This document shows, one piece after another, positions 44,545 to 54,200 of a stretch of DNA of 64,000 nucleotides. The notes under the pieces were generated by a model. The model was not told the origin of the DNA, did not search any database, and was given only the letters and a program-made list of their open reading frames with translations. Positions within the stretch are counted from its first letter, which is position 1. Every line of letters begins with the position of its first letter. The DNA is taken from contig CP065012.1 in NCBI GenBank assembly GCA_016699815.1, forward strand, positions 2,395,001 to 2,459,000, in the 5' to 3' direction. This stretch comes from Chitinophagaceae bacterium. Lineage in GTDB: Bacteria; Bacteroidota; Bacteroidia; Chitinophagales; Chitinophagaceae. A program made the position numbers and the translations under genes.

Positions 44545-45744
44545 ATGTCTAAATTTTCCCAGTTTTCATTTGCCGGTCATAAGGCATTGGTACGTGTGGA
44601 TTTTAATGTACCGTTGGATGACAAATTCAATATTACAGATGATACCCGTATGCGGGCTACTTTACCTACCATTAAAAAAATATTGAGCGATGGCGGTTGC
44701 GTTATTTTAATGAGCCATCTTGGCCGCCCCAAAGAAGGGCCCAATATTAAATATTCTTTAAAACATCTTTTGCCACATTTGCATGAACTATTGGGTGGTA
44801 CTACCAAAGTTTTTTTTGCAGATGATTGCATTGGCTCCCAGGCAGAGCTAACAGCATCAATGTTAAAAGCAGGAGAAGTTTTATTGCTGGAGAACCTCCG
44901 CTTTTATAAAGAAGAAGAAAAAGGCGATAAAGCATTTGCAGAAAAACTCAGTAAACTGGGAGATGTATATGTAAACGATGCTTTTGGTACGGCTCACCGT
45001 GCACATGCATCTACCGCAGTAATTGCACAATTTTTTCCTGCAAATAAAAAAATGTTTGGCCTGCTTATGGAAGGCGAAGTAAAAAGTGCAGAGAAAGTTT
45101 TGCATGAAACGGAGCGGCCATTTACGGCAATTATTGGCGGTGCAAAAGTTTCCGATAAAATTTTGATAATAGAAAACCTGCTGGAAAAAGCAACCGATAT
45201 TATTATTGGCGGTGGTATGGCCTATACTTTTATGAAAGCAAGGGGAGGGAAAATAGGTAATTCATTATGTGAAGCAGAGAGGATGCCGGTAGCATTGGAA
45301 ATTTTGGAAAAAGCTAAAGCTAAAAATGTGGCTATTCACCTGCCCGAAGACTCGGTAATTGCCGATAAATTTGATGCGGCATCAAATACCGATATAAGGC
45401 CAAGCGATGCCATACCCGATGGCTGGATGGGATTGGATATTGGCCCAAAAGCAACCGGCATTTTTAGCGAAATCATCAATAAATCTAAAACCATTTTATG
45501 GAATGGCCCAATGGGCGTTTTTGAAATGGAAAAATTTCAGGCAGGTACAAAAGCTATAGCACTTGCTGTGGCAGGCGCTACACAAACGGGTGCCTTTAGC
45601 CTTGTAGGCGGTGGGGATAGTGTAGCCGCTGTAAATAAGTTTAACCTGGCCGATAAAGTGAGCTATTTAAGCACTGGCGGTGGCGCTATGCTGGAGTATT
45701 TTGAAGGCAAAACCTTGCCAGGTATTGCGGCAATAAAAGAGTAA
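44545..45744 (+). CDS. pgk: Phosphoglycerate kinase
   Basis: A 399-aa enzyme from the ATG at 44545 (MSKFSQFSFAGHK). An in-frame ATG three codons earlier (44536) lies at the edge of the hairpin T run and is the alternative start. It makes ATP and 3-phosphoglycerate in glycolysis. Motifs: RVDFNVPLD (near 18), SHLGRPK (near 58), NDAFGTAHRAHAS (near 160), GGAKVSDKI (near 200), and the C-terminal nucleotide loop SLVGGGDSVAAV (near 360) with STGGGAMLEYFEG. All are intact. Second gene of a gap-pgk pair. Confidence 0.97.
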   Translation: MSKFSQFSFAGHKALVRVDFNVPLDDKFNITDDTRMRATLPTIKKILSDGGCVILMSHLGRPKEGPNIKYSLKHLLPHLHELLGGTTKVFFADDCIGSQAELTASMLKAGEVLLLENLRFYKEEEKGDKAFAEKLSKLGDVYVNDAFGTAHRAHASTAVIAQFFPANKKMFGLLMEGEVKSAEKVLHETERPFTAIIGGAKVSDKILIIENLLEKATDIIIGGGMAYTFMKARGGKIGNSLCEAERMPVALEILEKAKAKNVAIHLPEDSVIADKFDAASNTDIRPSDAIPDGWMGLDIGPKATGIFSEIINKSKTILWNGPMGVFEMEKFQAGTKAIALAVAGATQTGAFSLVGGGDSVAAVNKFNLADKVSYLSTGGGAMLEYFEGKTLPGIAAIKE

Positions 45745-45909
45745 GAAAGCATTTTTTAAGAGGCAAATAGGGTTTTCTAAATCTTTATTCTACTTTTTTA
45801 TTACCTTAACAGGCATATTGGGTTACTTAAACCATAATCCGGTATCATAAGATCAATATTTAAACCTTTAATTAATTTAAATTTTTTAATCAATCTTAAA
45901 ACTATAAAA

Positions 45910-46500
45910 ATGAAAAGTGTAAGCACCCTGGTTATTTTAGGCATTTTGGCCGTATTGGTATTTGTAGGCTGCAATGGCTACAATGGCCTGGTAAAGCAGG
46001 ATGAAAGTGTAAAAAAAGCCTGGAACAATGTGCAGGCCGAATATCAAAACAGGAACGACCTTGTAGGCAACCTGGTAAATACGGTAAAAGGCGCTGCAAA
46101 TTTTGAGCAAAAAACGCTTACCGATGTAATACAGGCAAGAGCAAAAGCAACAAGCGTAAATATAAATGCAGATAACCTTACACCCGAAAAATTAGCAGAA
46201 TTTCAGCAGGCGCAAAATGGCGTATCATCTGCACTGAGCCGATTATTGGTTTCTGTAGAAGCTTATCCCGATTTAAAAGCCACAGCAAATTTTACGCAAC
46301 TTCAAAATCAACTGGAAGGCATTGAAAACAATATTAAAAATTCCCGTAAAATTTTTAACGAGGAGATAAATGTTTACAATACTAAAGTGCGTTCTTTCCC
46401 CATGAATATTTTGGGTGGTATGTTTGGCTTTAAAGCAAAAGAAGGTTTTGCTGCCGATGCCGGTGCAGAAAAAAAACCTGAAGTAGATTTTTCTAAATAA
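45910..46500 (+). CDS. LemA family protein, first copy (possible lipoprotein)
   Basis: A 196-aa LemA-family protein. The N-terminal segment (LVILGILAVLVFVGC) ends at Cys21, a plausible lipobox, so the copy may be lipid-anchored. The body is helical, with the family stretches ESVKKAWNNVQAEYQNRNDLVGNLVNTVKG (split at about residue 48) and KIFNEEINVYNTKVRSFP. LemA proteins are helical bundle membrane-anchored proteins whose exact role is unclear. The second copy starts 18 bp later and two TPM-domain genes follow, a known LemA/TPM association. Confidence 0.9.
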   Translation: MKSVSTLVILGILAVLVFVGCNGYNGLVKQDESVKKAWNNVQAEYQNRNDLVGNLVNTVKGAANFEQKTLTDVIQARAKATSVNINADNLTPEKLAEFQQAQNGVSSALSRLLVSVEAYPDLKATANFTQLQNQLEGIENNIKNSRKIFNEEINVYNTKVRSFPMNILGGMFGFKAKEGFAADAGAEKKPEVDFSK

Positions 46501-46518
46501 CCATTTAAAGAACGCAGG

Positions 46519-47100
46519 ATGAATAAACGGCTTTCCGGTATTATTATCGGCGCAATTGTTGTAATAGCAGCTATTTGGCTTATTACTACTTATAATGCAT
46601 TGGTAAAAAAGCAGGAAAAAGTTTCTTTGCAATGGAACGAAGTGCAAAATGCCTACCAGCGCAGGCTCGACCTTATACCCAACCTGGTGAATGTAGTAAA
46701 AGGCGGTGCAGATTTTGAACAATCCACTTTGCAAAAAATTGCAGCCGCCAGGGCAAAGGCACAATCGTTAACGGTTACAAATGTTACTGCCGAAAACGTT
46801 TCAAACGTAACTGCAGCACAAAACGAATTGGCGCAGGAAGCCATGCGCCTTGTTGCGGTTATTGAAAAATATCCCGATTTAAAAGGCGCAAAAGCCTTTT
46901 TAGATTTGCAGGCACAACTGGAAGGAACAGAAAGAAGGATAAAATTTGCAAGAAAAGACTTTAATGAAGCCATACAGGATTATAATAGCAGGGTTAAAAC
47001 CTTTCCTACAAAATTGGTGGCAGGTATTTTGGGTTTTTTGGCAAAAGAAGGATTTGTTGCTGATGATGGTGCAGAAAAAGCAGTAGAAATAAAATTTTAA
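46519..47100 (+). CDS. LemA family protein, second copy
   Basis: A 193-aa LemA-family protein with one N-terminal membrane helix (IIIGAIVVIAAIWLITTY) and the family core VSLQWNEVQNAYQRRLDLIP and FNEAIQDYNSRVKTFPTKL. Unlike the upstream copy it has no lipobox Cys. The two are clearly paralogous, ending FLAKEGFVADDGAEK here and FKAKEGFAADAGAEK in the first. The TPM gene starts 2 bp after its stop, so translation is probably coupled. Confidence 0.92.
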   Translation: MNKRLSGIIIGAIVVIAAIWLITTYNALVKKQEKVSLQWNEVQNAYQRRLDLIPNLVNVVKGGADFEQSTLQKIAAARAKAQSLTVTNVTAENVSNVTAAQNELAQEAMRLVAVIEKYPDLKGAKAFLDLQAQLEGTERRIKFARKDFNEAIQDYNSRVKTFPTKLVAGILGFLAKEGFVADDGAEKAVEIKF

Positions 47101-47102
47101 CC

Positions 47103-47567
47103 GTGGGCATATTTTCTCTTTTTGGGGGTACAAAAAAATTCTTCAGCGATGAGGAGCAGGCAAATATTATAAATGCCATTCGCAATGCCGAAAAAGCAAC
47201 AAGTGGCGAAATACGCATTTATGTAGAAAGTAAAAATCCCTACGTTGACCCTATTGAAAGAGCAAAAGAAATTTTCTTTAACCTTAAAATGCAACAAACC
47301 GAACACCGCAATGCAGTGATTTTGTATTTGGCCACCAGGCATAGAGAAATAGCGCTTTTTGGAGATGAAGGCATTTACAAGGCACTGGGAAAAGAATTCT
47401 GGGAAGCCGAGATTAACCATTTGGTAAAAGATTTTTCTCATATTGATTTAACCGGGGGAATTGTGGAGTGTATTGAACATGTAGGGCAGGCACTTAAAGA
47501 AAAATTTCCTTTCGAGAAAGATGTTGACAAAAACGAACTGCCCGACAATATTGTATTTGGTAATTAA
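47103..47567 (+). CDS. TPM-domain protein without signal peptide
   Basis: A 154-aa TPM (YgcG-type) domain protein starting at a GTG 2 bp after the LemA stop. It has EIRIYVESKNPYVDP, AVILYLATRHREIALFGDEG and a helical C-terminal half. No signal peptide or membrane helix is visible, which separates it from the next gene. Its location may be the inner face of the membrane. TPM domains were first described in plant photosystem II repair; in bacteria their role is not settled. Confidence 0.85.
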   Translation: MGIFSLFGGTKKFFSDEEQANIINAIRNAEKATSGEIRIYVESKNPYVDPIERAKEIFFNLKMQQTEHRNAVILYLATRHREIALFGDEGIYKALGKEFWEAEINHLVKDFSHIDLTGGIVECIEHVGQALKEKFPFEKDVDKNELPDNIVFGN

Positions 47568-47593
47568 CCATTATTTTTTTTGAAGAACAATAG

Positions 47594-48388
47594 ATGAAGA
47601 AAACCCTGCTGTTATATTTTTTACTGATGATCGCCTTGCCTGGCTTTAGCCAGCAAAATTTCAATATAGATGATTTATTGAAACCCGGCGCCGGCGCAAA
47701 GCAGTTGGTACATGATTATGCCGGCATCCTTACACAGGACCAAAGCCAAACCCTGGAAAAAAAACTCTACCGTTTCGACGATAGCACCTCCAACCAAATT
47801 GCCGTAGTAATTGTTCCATCATTACAAGGTAAAGATGTTGCAGATTTTAATGTGGAGCTAGGCCGTGCATGGGGCGTTGGTGGCAAGGCGTTTAATAATG
47901 GCATTGTATTGCTCATTTCCACACAGGACAGAAAGTTGAATATTGCCACTGGCTATGGATTGGAAGGCGCCATACCCGATGCTATGGCAAGCCAGATAAT
48001 TCAGCAGGTGATTGTACCCAATTTTAAAGGAAATGATTATTACCGTGGCATAGATGAAGGCACCAATGCATTGATGCTTGCTGCACAAGGCAAATACCAT
48101 ATTGCCCGTGAACGTGGTGACTCAGGCGTATCTCTTGGTACGGCGTTATTAATTTTTATTTTTATAATAATTGTATTTATTATTATTTCTAAAAACAGCG
48201 GCGGTGGCGGTTCCTTTATGAGCCGCAGGGGTGCAAGGCCGTTTATCTGGCCTACATCCGGAGCCGGTGGCGGCTGGATAAGCAGCGGTGGTGGTGGTGG
48301 CTGGAGTGGTGGAGGCGGCAGTAGTGGCGGCTTTGGCGGCTTTGGAGGCGGCGGCTTTGGCGGCGGTGGCGCAAGTGGTAGCTGGTAA
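47594..48388 (+). CDS. Membrane-anchored TPM-domain protein with Gly-rich tail (YgcG-like)
   Basis: A 264-aa protein. Signal peptide (LLLYFLLMIALPGFSQQ); TPM domain about 30-165 (VHDYAGILTQDQ, QIAVVIVPSLQGKDVADF, RKLNIATGYGLEGAIPDA); one membrane helix about 178-200 (ALLIFIFIIIVFIII); and a C-terminal tail made almost wholly of Gly, Ser and Phe, ending GGGGASGSW. This layout is typical of YgcG proteins that accompany LemA. Last gene of the lemA-lemA-TPM-TPM cluster. Confidence 0.9.
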   Translation: MKKTLLLYFLLMIALPGFSQQNFNIDDLLKPGAGAKQLVHDYAGILTQDQSQTLEKKLYRFDDSTSNQIAVVIVPSLQGKDVADFNVELGRAWGVGGKAFNNGIVLLISTQDRKLNIATGYGLEGAIPDAMASQIIQQVIVPNFKGNDYYRGIDEGTNALMLAAQGKYHIARERGDSGVSLGTALLIFIFIIIVFIIISKNSGGGGSFMSRRGARPFIWPTSGAGGGWISSGGGGGWSGGGGSSGGFGGFGGGGFGGGGASGSW

Positions 48389-48400
48389 ATTAAGCCATCC

Positions 48401-49231
48401 TTATTTATAAATATATTCTACGCTTCCTACAAGCGATCTTCCTTTTAAATAACATCTTTCAACTGTACGTAACCCGTTTTCATAAACATACTTCCAGGTG
48501 TAATAATTGTTGCTGCCTTCTTCAGTAGCTGTCATTTTTGAAATATTCCCATCATGGCCGTATTCAAAAAAATAGTCGGGCATTGGCTTTAGCTTAAAGT
48601 CATTTTCCTGAACCACATCGGTGAGCCTGTTATTGCTATCGTAATAATAATAATATTTGGTTCCGCTCCTGGTGTCTTTTTCAATGGCTAAATTACCGTG
48701 CTCATCATTGGCAAATAAAATTACTGTAGTATCCTTATGGTTTTTTATTTTGAGCATTTGCACAGGGTTGTTTCCTTCGGTATAATTGTATAAATGTTCT
48801 TCCACAATTTGGTTTACAAAATCATCGTCCTGCGAACGGATTACGGAAATTATTGATTTTATCCTTTTATTATCATCGTATTGATAGTGGATTGATGTAA
48901 CCGATATGTTAGAACTGTCATTGGTGTAAAGCAACATCCCGCTGGTATTAAATTCTGATATAAATAGAGAAGGCTCCGATAGGGAATACTTGGTAAATAA
49001 ACTTACGGTTTTATAATCTTTTGAAATTTTTTTGCGGCAAATAAAGCCTTCGCTCTCGGTTCCGTCGTTTTCAAAACTTTTAATATCTATATTCCTTATT
49101 TTATTGTTTTTATAAGTTTGTAAAGTTGCCGATAGCTGTGCAGTATTGAGGATGTCTTTATAGTAATACTGAGAGGATGCCGTAACCGTAGCCAATAAAA
49201 TTACCATACCCGTCAAAAAGTACTTCTTCAT
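48401..49231 (-). CDS. Secreted protein with RHS/YD-like segments, function unknown
   Basis: A 276-aa protein with a signal peptide (MVILLATVTASSQ). The body has repeats of the YD/RHS flavour: HYQYDDNKRIKSI, YYYDSNNRLTDV, FEYGHDGNISKM and YVYENGLRTVERC, spaced 30-50 residues apart. Such short repeats build beta-strand wraps. No T9SS tail or catalytic motif was seen. It is convergent with the TPM operon (12-bp gap) and has a promoter element at 49261-49268. Confidence 0.75.
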   Translation of the reverse strand: MKKYFLTGMVILLATVTASSQYYYKDILNTAQLSATLQTYKNNKIRNIDIKSFENDGTESEGFICRKKISKDYKTVSLFTKYSLSEPSLFISEFNTSGMLLYTNDSSNISVTSIHYQYDDNKRIKSIISVIRSQDDDFVNQIVEEHLYNYTEGNNPVQMLKIKNHKDTTVILFANDEHGNLAIEKDTRSGTKYYYYYDSNNRLTDVVQENDFKLKPMPDYFFEYGHDGNISKMTATEEGSNNYYTWKYVYENGLRTVERCYLKGRSLVGSVEYIYK

Positions 49232-49260
49232 TTTTATTTGTTTAGTTATAAACGCCAGTG

Positions 49261-49268
49261 CAAAGTTA
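49261..49268 (-). promoter_or_regulatory. -7 promoter element of the YD-like protein gene
   Basis: TAACTTTG on the minus strand, 29 bp before the ATG. Confidence 0.55.
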
Positions 49269-49339
49269 ACGGCTCTATTTTGCTATTATTGAAAATATGC
49301 CCCTAAACTTTATTATTTTTAACAAAAATAGGCACAAAA

Positions 49340-50389
49340 TTGAGCCATCTAAAGCAAAGAAAAGAAACCAATTGCCTTAACTGTAATGCAGAAGTTACGG
49401 GAAGGTATTGCAGCGTTTGCGGCCAGGAAAACATAGAACCGCATGAAACCGCATGGCATTTAATTACCCATTTTTTTAACGATATCACCCATTTTGACAG
49501 CAAGTTTTTCACTACACTTAAAATATTGTTTACGCAGCCGGGGTTTTTAGCAGAAGAATACCGTATAGGGCGAAGGAACAGTTATTTAAACCCAGTGAGG
49601 CTTTATGTATTCAGTTCTTTTTTCTTTTTTCTGGTAATATTTGCTACAGAATTTAAAAATGATGGCAATGATATAATTAGAGTAAAAGATAAAACTTTTA
49701 ACGATAAATCTGTTGATGAAATTAGTAAAATGGATTCTGTACAATTTAAAAATTTTACTGCTTTTTTGAATAACGGCAAACCTATGACTAGGCAGCAATT
49801 TAAAGAATATGCTGATACAACAGAATTAGGGGCCCTTTTTAGGGATAAGCAATACAGGAGTCGTACCTATTATGATTCATTAAGAAAATCAGGCAAAGTG
49901 AAAGATAGCTGGATAGAAAGAAAAGTTAAGTATAAATTAATTGCACTGAACAAAAAGTATAAAGAAAACAATATAAATCCAATAAAGGATATAGGAAATA
50001 AGTTTGTACACAGCTTTCCTCAAATGCTGTTTGTTTCACTGCCATTATTTGCATTTTTTTTGCAACTAATATATAAAAAGCATAAAAAATTTACGTATGT
50101 AAATCATGGCATTTTTACAATTTATTTTTATGTTTTTTGCTTTATGATGATATTGTTGCTCATGCTTTCAGGATATTTAAAAGACAAAACAAATTGGGGC
50201 TGGATTGATTTTATCCTATTTTGTTTGTGGATAGGAATATTTGTTTATGAGTACAAAGCTATGCGTAAATTTTATGGCCAGAGCCGGGGAAAAACTTTGT
50301 TAAAAATGTTTTTACTCAATACCTGGTTGCTGTTTATTACCATTATATTGTTTGTTGTTTTCTCTATTTTTATTTTCTTTAAACTTTAA
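49340..50389 (+). CDS. DUF3667-type zinc-ribbon membrane protein
   Basis: A 349-aa protein that begins with a zinc ribbon, Cys-x2-Cys ... Cys-x2-Cys (NCLNCNAEVTGRYCSVCGQ), followed by THFFNDITHFDSKFFTTLK, the signature of the DUF3667 family. Several membrane helices follow: about 90-105, 225-245, 255-275, 285-305 and 325-347. A charged region lies between the first and the later helices. The start is a TTG at 49340; no ATG in frame lies before the zinc ribbon. The function of the family is unknown. mazG starts 7 bp after the stop, so the two may be co-transcribed. Confidence 0.82.
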   Translation: MSHLKQRKETNCLNCNAEVTGRYCSVCGQENIEPHETAWHLITHFFNDITHFDSKFFTTLKILFTQPGFLAEEYRIGRRNSYLNPVRLYVFSSFFFFLVIFATEFKNDGNDIIRVKDKTFNDKSVDEISKMDSVQFKNFTAFLNNGKPMTRQQFKEYADTTELGALFRDKQYRSRTYYDSLRKSGKVKDSWIERKVKYKLIALNKKYKENNINPIKDIGNKFVHSFPQMLFVSLPLFAFFLQLIYKKHKKFTYVNHGIFTIYFYVFCFMMILLLMLSGYLKDKTNWGWIDFILFCLWIGIFVYEYKAMRKFYGQSRGKTLLKMFLLNTWLLFITIILFVVFSIFIFFKL

Positions 50390-50396
50390 ATAGCCT

Positions 50397-51164
50397 ATGG
50401 AATCTGTAGCCGATAGTTTTTTGAAACTCATTAAAATAATGAACGAGTTAAGGGAGCAATGCCCATGGGATAAAAAGCAAACCATTCACACCCTGCGGCA
50501 AATGACCATTGAAGAAACTTATGAGCTGGCCGATGCCATTACCGATAATAACCTCAAAGCGATAAAGGAGGAATTAGGTGATTTGTTGCTGCATATTGTT
50601 TTTTATTCCAAAATAGGGCAGGAGCAAAACGCATTTACTTTACAGGAAGTAATTGATGGTATTTGCCAAAAATTAATTGTAAGGCACCCTCATATATACG
50701 CCGATGTAAAAGTTAAAGATGCCGATGAAGTAAAACAAAACTGGGAAAAAATAAAATTAAGAGAAGGGCGAAACTCTGTATTGGATGGGGTTCCCAATGC
50801 ATTGCCGGCTATGATAAAGGCATTGCGCCTTCAGGAAAAATCAAAACAAGTAGGCTTTGAGTGGAGCAATAAAGCACAGGTTTGGGATAAGGTAAAAGAG
50901 GAAATGGAAGAGTTGAAAGAAGCGGAAAAATCAGGCATACAGGATAAAATTGAAGATGAAATGGGCGACCTGCTGTTTTCCCTTATTAATTTTGCAAGGT
51001 TTTTGCAGGTAGATCCTGAAAATGCACTGGAACGTACCAATAAAAAATTTATACGCAGGTTTACCCTTATGGAACAGGAAGCTAAAAAGCAAAGCCGCAT
51101 GTTACATAATATGACTCTGGAGGAAATGGATGATTTATGGAACAACATTAAAAACCACGAGTAA
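50397..51164 (+). CDS. mazG: Nucleoside triphosphate pyrophosphohydrolase MazG
   Basis: A 255-aa two-domain MazG of normal length. It hydrolyses NTPs/dNTPs to the monophosphate and pyrophosphate, for housecleaning or lowering of ppGpp as in E. coli. First domain: LREQCPWDKKQT, then metal-site Glu/Asp in EETYELADAI and EELGDLLLHIVF (about 35-65). Second domain: EEMEELKEAE and DEMGDLLFSLINFAR (about 170-205). Both active-site sets look intact. It lies between the DUF3667 gene and a sensor kinase on the same strand. Confidence 0.95.
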   Translation: MESVADSFLKLIKIMNELREQCPWDKKQTIHTLRQMTIEETYELADAITDNNLKAIKEELGDLLLHIVFYSKIGQEQNAFTLQEVIDGICQKLIVRHPHIYADVKVKDADEVKQNWEKIKLREGRNSVLDGVPNALPAMIKALRLQEKSKQVGFEWSNKAQVWDKVKEEMEELKEAEKSGIQDKIEDEMGDLLFSLINFARFLQVDPENALERTNKKFIRRFTLMEQEAKKQSRMLHNMTLEEMDDLWNNIKNHE

Positions 51165-51200
51165 ATAACGTGGAAATATTTTTTGAAATTGCAAACAACA

Positions 51201-54200
51201 ATGTTTTCAAACCGTTTTCCGGGAAAAGAAATTACCTGGCTCCTGCTGGCGGCAGCATGGTTGCTCACTATTTCATTTATTATTGATAATTATTGGGCAG
51301 CAAGTTCCAGCTCAAAGGCAGTTGCGAAAAACCTGTCTCAGCATATACAAACGGTGCAAAAGGATTTTGGCCTATTGGCTTCCGATACCCAGTTACAAAA
51401 AGAAGTTTACTTTAATATACTGCCCGAAGAAAAACTGGACCAACTGGTGCAAAAAAAATATTTTCTTTTTTTTTATAACCGTGCAGGCAAATTGCTTTTT
51501 TGGAATACACAAACCATACTGCCGGATACCTCTATCCTTAATGCTACCGATACCCTGGGCTTTGCCAAACTGCAAAACGGGTATTATGCATGGCAAAAAC
51601 ATACAACCTCTAATTTGCAACTCGTAGCCCTTGTGCCTGTAAAATGGAACTATATTGTAATTAATGAATATTTGCAAAATAATTTTGTTTTAAAAAATAT
51701 TGCCCACAACGCCTATATTGTTTCACCGGTAATTACAGAAAATGCAGTGGTACATTCACTTTCGGGCCAAAAACTGTTTTCTATAATTGAAAAAAACAAA
51801 GAACCAAATTTCAGGAATAATAATGCTTCCATTTGGCTAAGGTTAATGGCAAGCGTATTGGTGTTTTTTGTGGTTCACCTTATTTGCTTATACTTTTTGC
51901 ATAAAAGGGGGATTTTTTTTGCGGCTGCATTGTTGCTGGTTGCCCTCCTGGTATTTAGAATTGCAGGTTATTTATTACCCATACCATTAAATTTACGACA
52001 GTTTGAGTTATTTGATCCTGCTGTTTACGGGTCATCGGGCATACTCCGTTCACTAGGCGACCTCCTGATTAATGTGCTTTTTGCCTTGTGGTTTATTTCT
52101 TTTTTTAGAAAGTTTCTTTTGCAGCTAAATATCCGTGCCCTGGTAAGCCCGGGTTTATTTGTAAAATGGCTATTAACAATTCTTGCAGCTTTTATCCTAC
52201 TGGCTGCAACATTTATATCAAGCCATATTATCCGTTCGCTGGTATCCGATTCGCAAATATCATTTGATGTTATCAATTTTTTTTCACTGAACCTGTATAG
52301 CGTTATAGGTTTTATGGTGCTCTGTTGCATCGGTATTGGGTTTTTCTTTTTGAGCCAATCGTTAATGTACCTGTACAAGAGCCTTTTTCCCAATTCGTTT
52401 ATCCTTTTTATTTTTGTGGTTTGCTTAATGGCATTATCTTATCTATCTGCATTAGTAGGGTCGTTGTCGGGTGGATACGAGTTGTACCTGCTGCTTTGGG
52501 TTTTGTTATTTTTATATTTGGTCAACTCTGTAAACATTGCATTTATTACTGATAAACTGGTTGTTTCCCGGATGATTTTTTGGATTTTCTTTTTCTCCGT
52601 TTCTATTTCGGCCATCATCATTCGGGAAAATAAAAGCAAAGAATTGCAAAACCGGAAGCATTATGCCGAAATACTTTCTGCAAAAAGCGACCCGGCAAGC
52701 GAAATTTTATTGAATAGCATGCTTACCGATTTTAAAGAAACCTACCTGGCGGCAAATTTTTATAAATTCAGGGACAGCGCCCTGAGCAGTTTTTTCAGGG
52801 ATAGCCTTATTGGGAGCAACTTTTCGGGCTACACCAATAAATTTGGCACCAAAATTTTAGTATTTGATGATGCAGAAAACCCAGTGTATAACGAAGCGGC
52901 AATCAGTTACAACCAGCTCAACACCATCCTCAATACTCAGGCAAACCCTACCGCAGTTGAAGGGCTTTATTATTACGACGTAGCTTTTGACCGGTTTAAC
53001 TATATTGCTAAAAAAGCCATTGTTGATACTTTAGGAAAACTGGATGGTTACGTATTTATTTTGGTAACGCCCAAAATGGTGAGTAACGAAAAAATATCCC
53101 CCGAACTTTTCGGTAAAGGCATTTATAATTCCATAGAAAATACCACTGCTTATTCTTTTGCCATTTACAGTGCCGGTAAGCTGGTAAACAGCCACAACGA
53201 TTATCCTTTTGCATCGCAACTTCCCGATCGCTATTTTGCCAACCACCTTTTTTTACTGGTAAATAAAAAAAACCATAGCGAACTTTGGTACAATGCCGGC
53301 GCAGATAAATATGTGGTTATTGTAAAGGAAAACCGGCTTTTCCTGGAATCTATAACTTTGTTTTCATATCTTTTTTGCGGTTTTTTGCTGGTATTTGTTG
53401 TTTTTCGTTTTTTAAATATACTATTCAACTCAGGGTTTTATATAAGGAAGGTTACAGAAAATTTAAGGATGAATATCCGCAGCCAGATACACGGCACCAT
53501 CATATTTTTTAGTATCCTTTCTTTTGTGATTATAGGCGTAGCTACCATTCTTTTTTTTATTAACCGCTACGAAAGCAATAACCGGGAAAAGCTGAGCAGT
53601 ACCATAAAAATTATGGAAAGAGACCTTAAAAAATCATTGGCACAAAATTGGTTATTGCATGATACCTTACGCATGAACAGCCTGAATAATTTTGAGAACA
53701 CCATTCGCCAGATTGCAGATATACACGGTGTGGATGTAAACCTCTACAATCTCAATGGCGACCTTAAAGCTTCATCGCTTGCATTGCCTTACTTAAAGGG
53801 AGTAGTAAGCACCAAAATGGACCCCAGGGCTTATTTTCATTTACACCAGGAAAAAGAAGTGCAATATTTTCAAAAAGAAAAAATTGGTAACCTTAAATAC
53901 CTCAGTAGTTATGTGCCATTAATTGATTCTGCCGGTAACGAAAGTGCTTATTTAAATATTCCTTACTTTACTTCGCAAAGCAACCTTAAACAGGAAATAT
54001 CTAATTTTTTGGTAACCATCATCAACCTGAATGCTTTTATATTTTTAATTGCCGGTATTGTAGCGCTATTTATTACCAACCGCATTACCCATTCTTTTTC
54101 ACTTATTGGGGAAAAAATGAAACGCATAAACCTGAGTACTCAAAACGAAAGAATACAATGGGACAGAAACGATGAAATTGGAAGCCTTGTGGATGAATAT

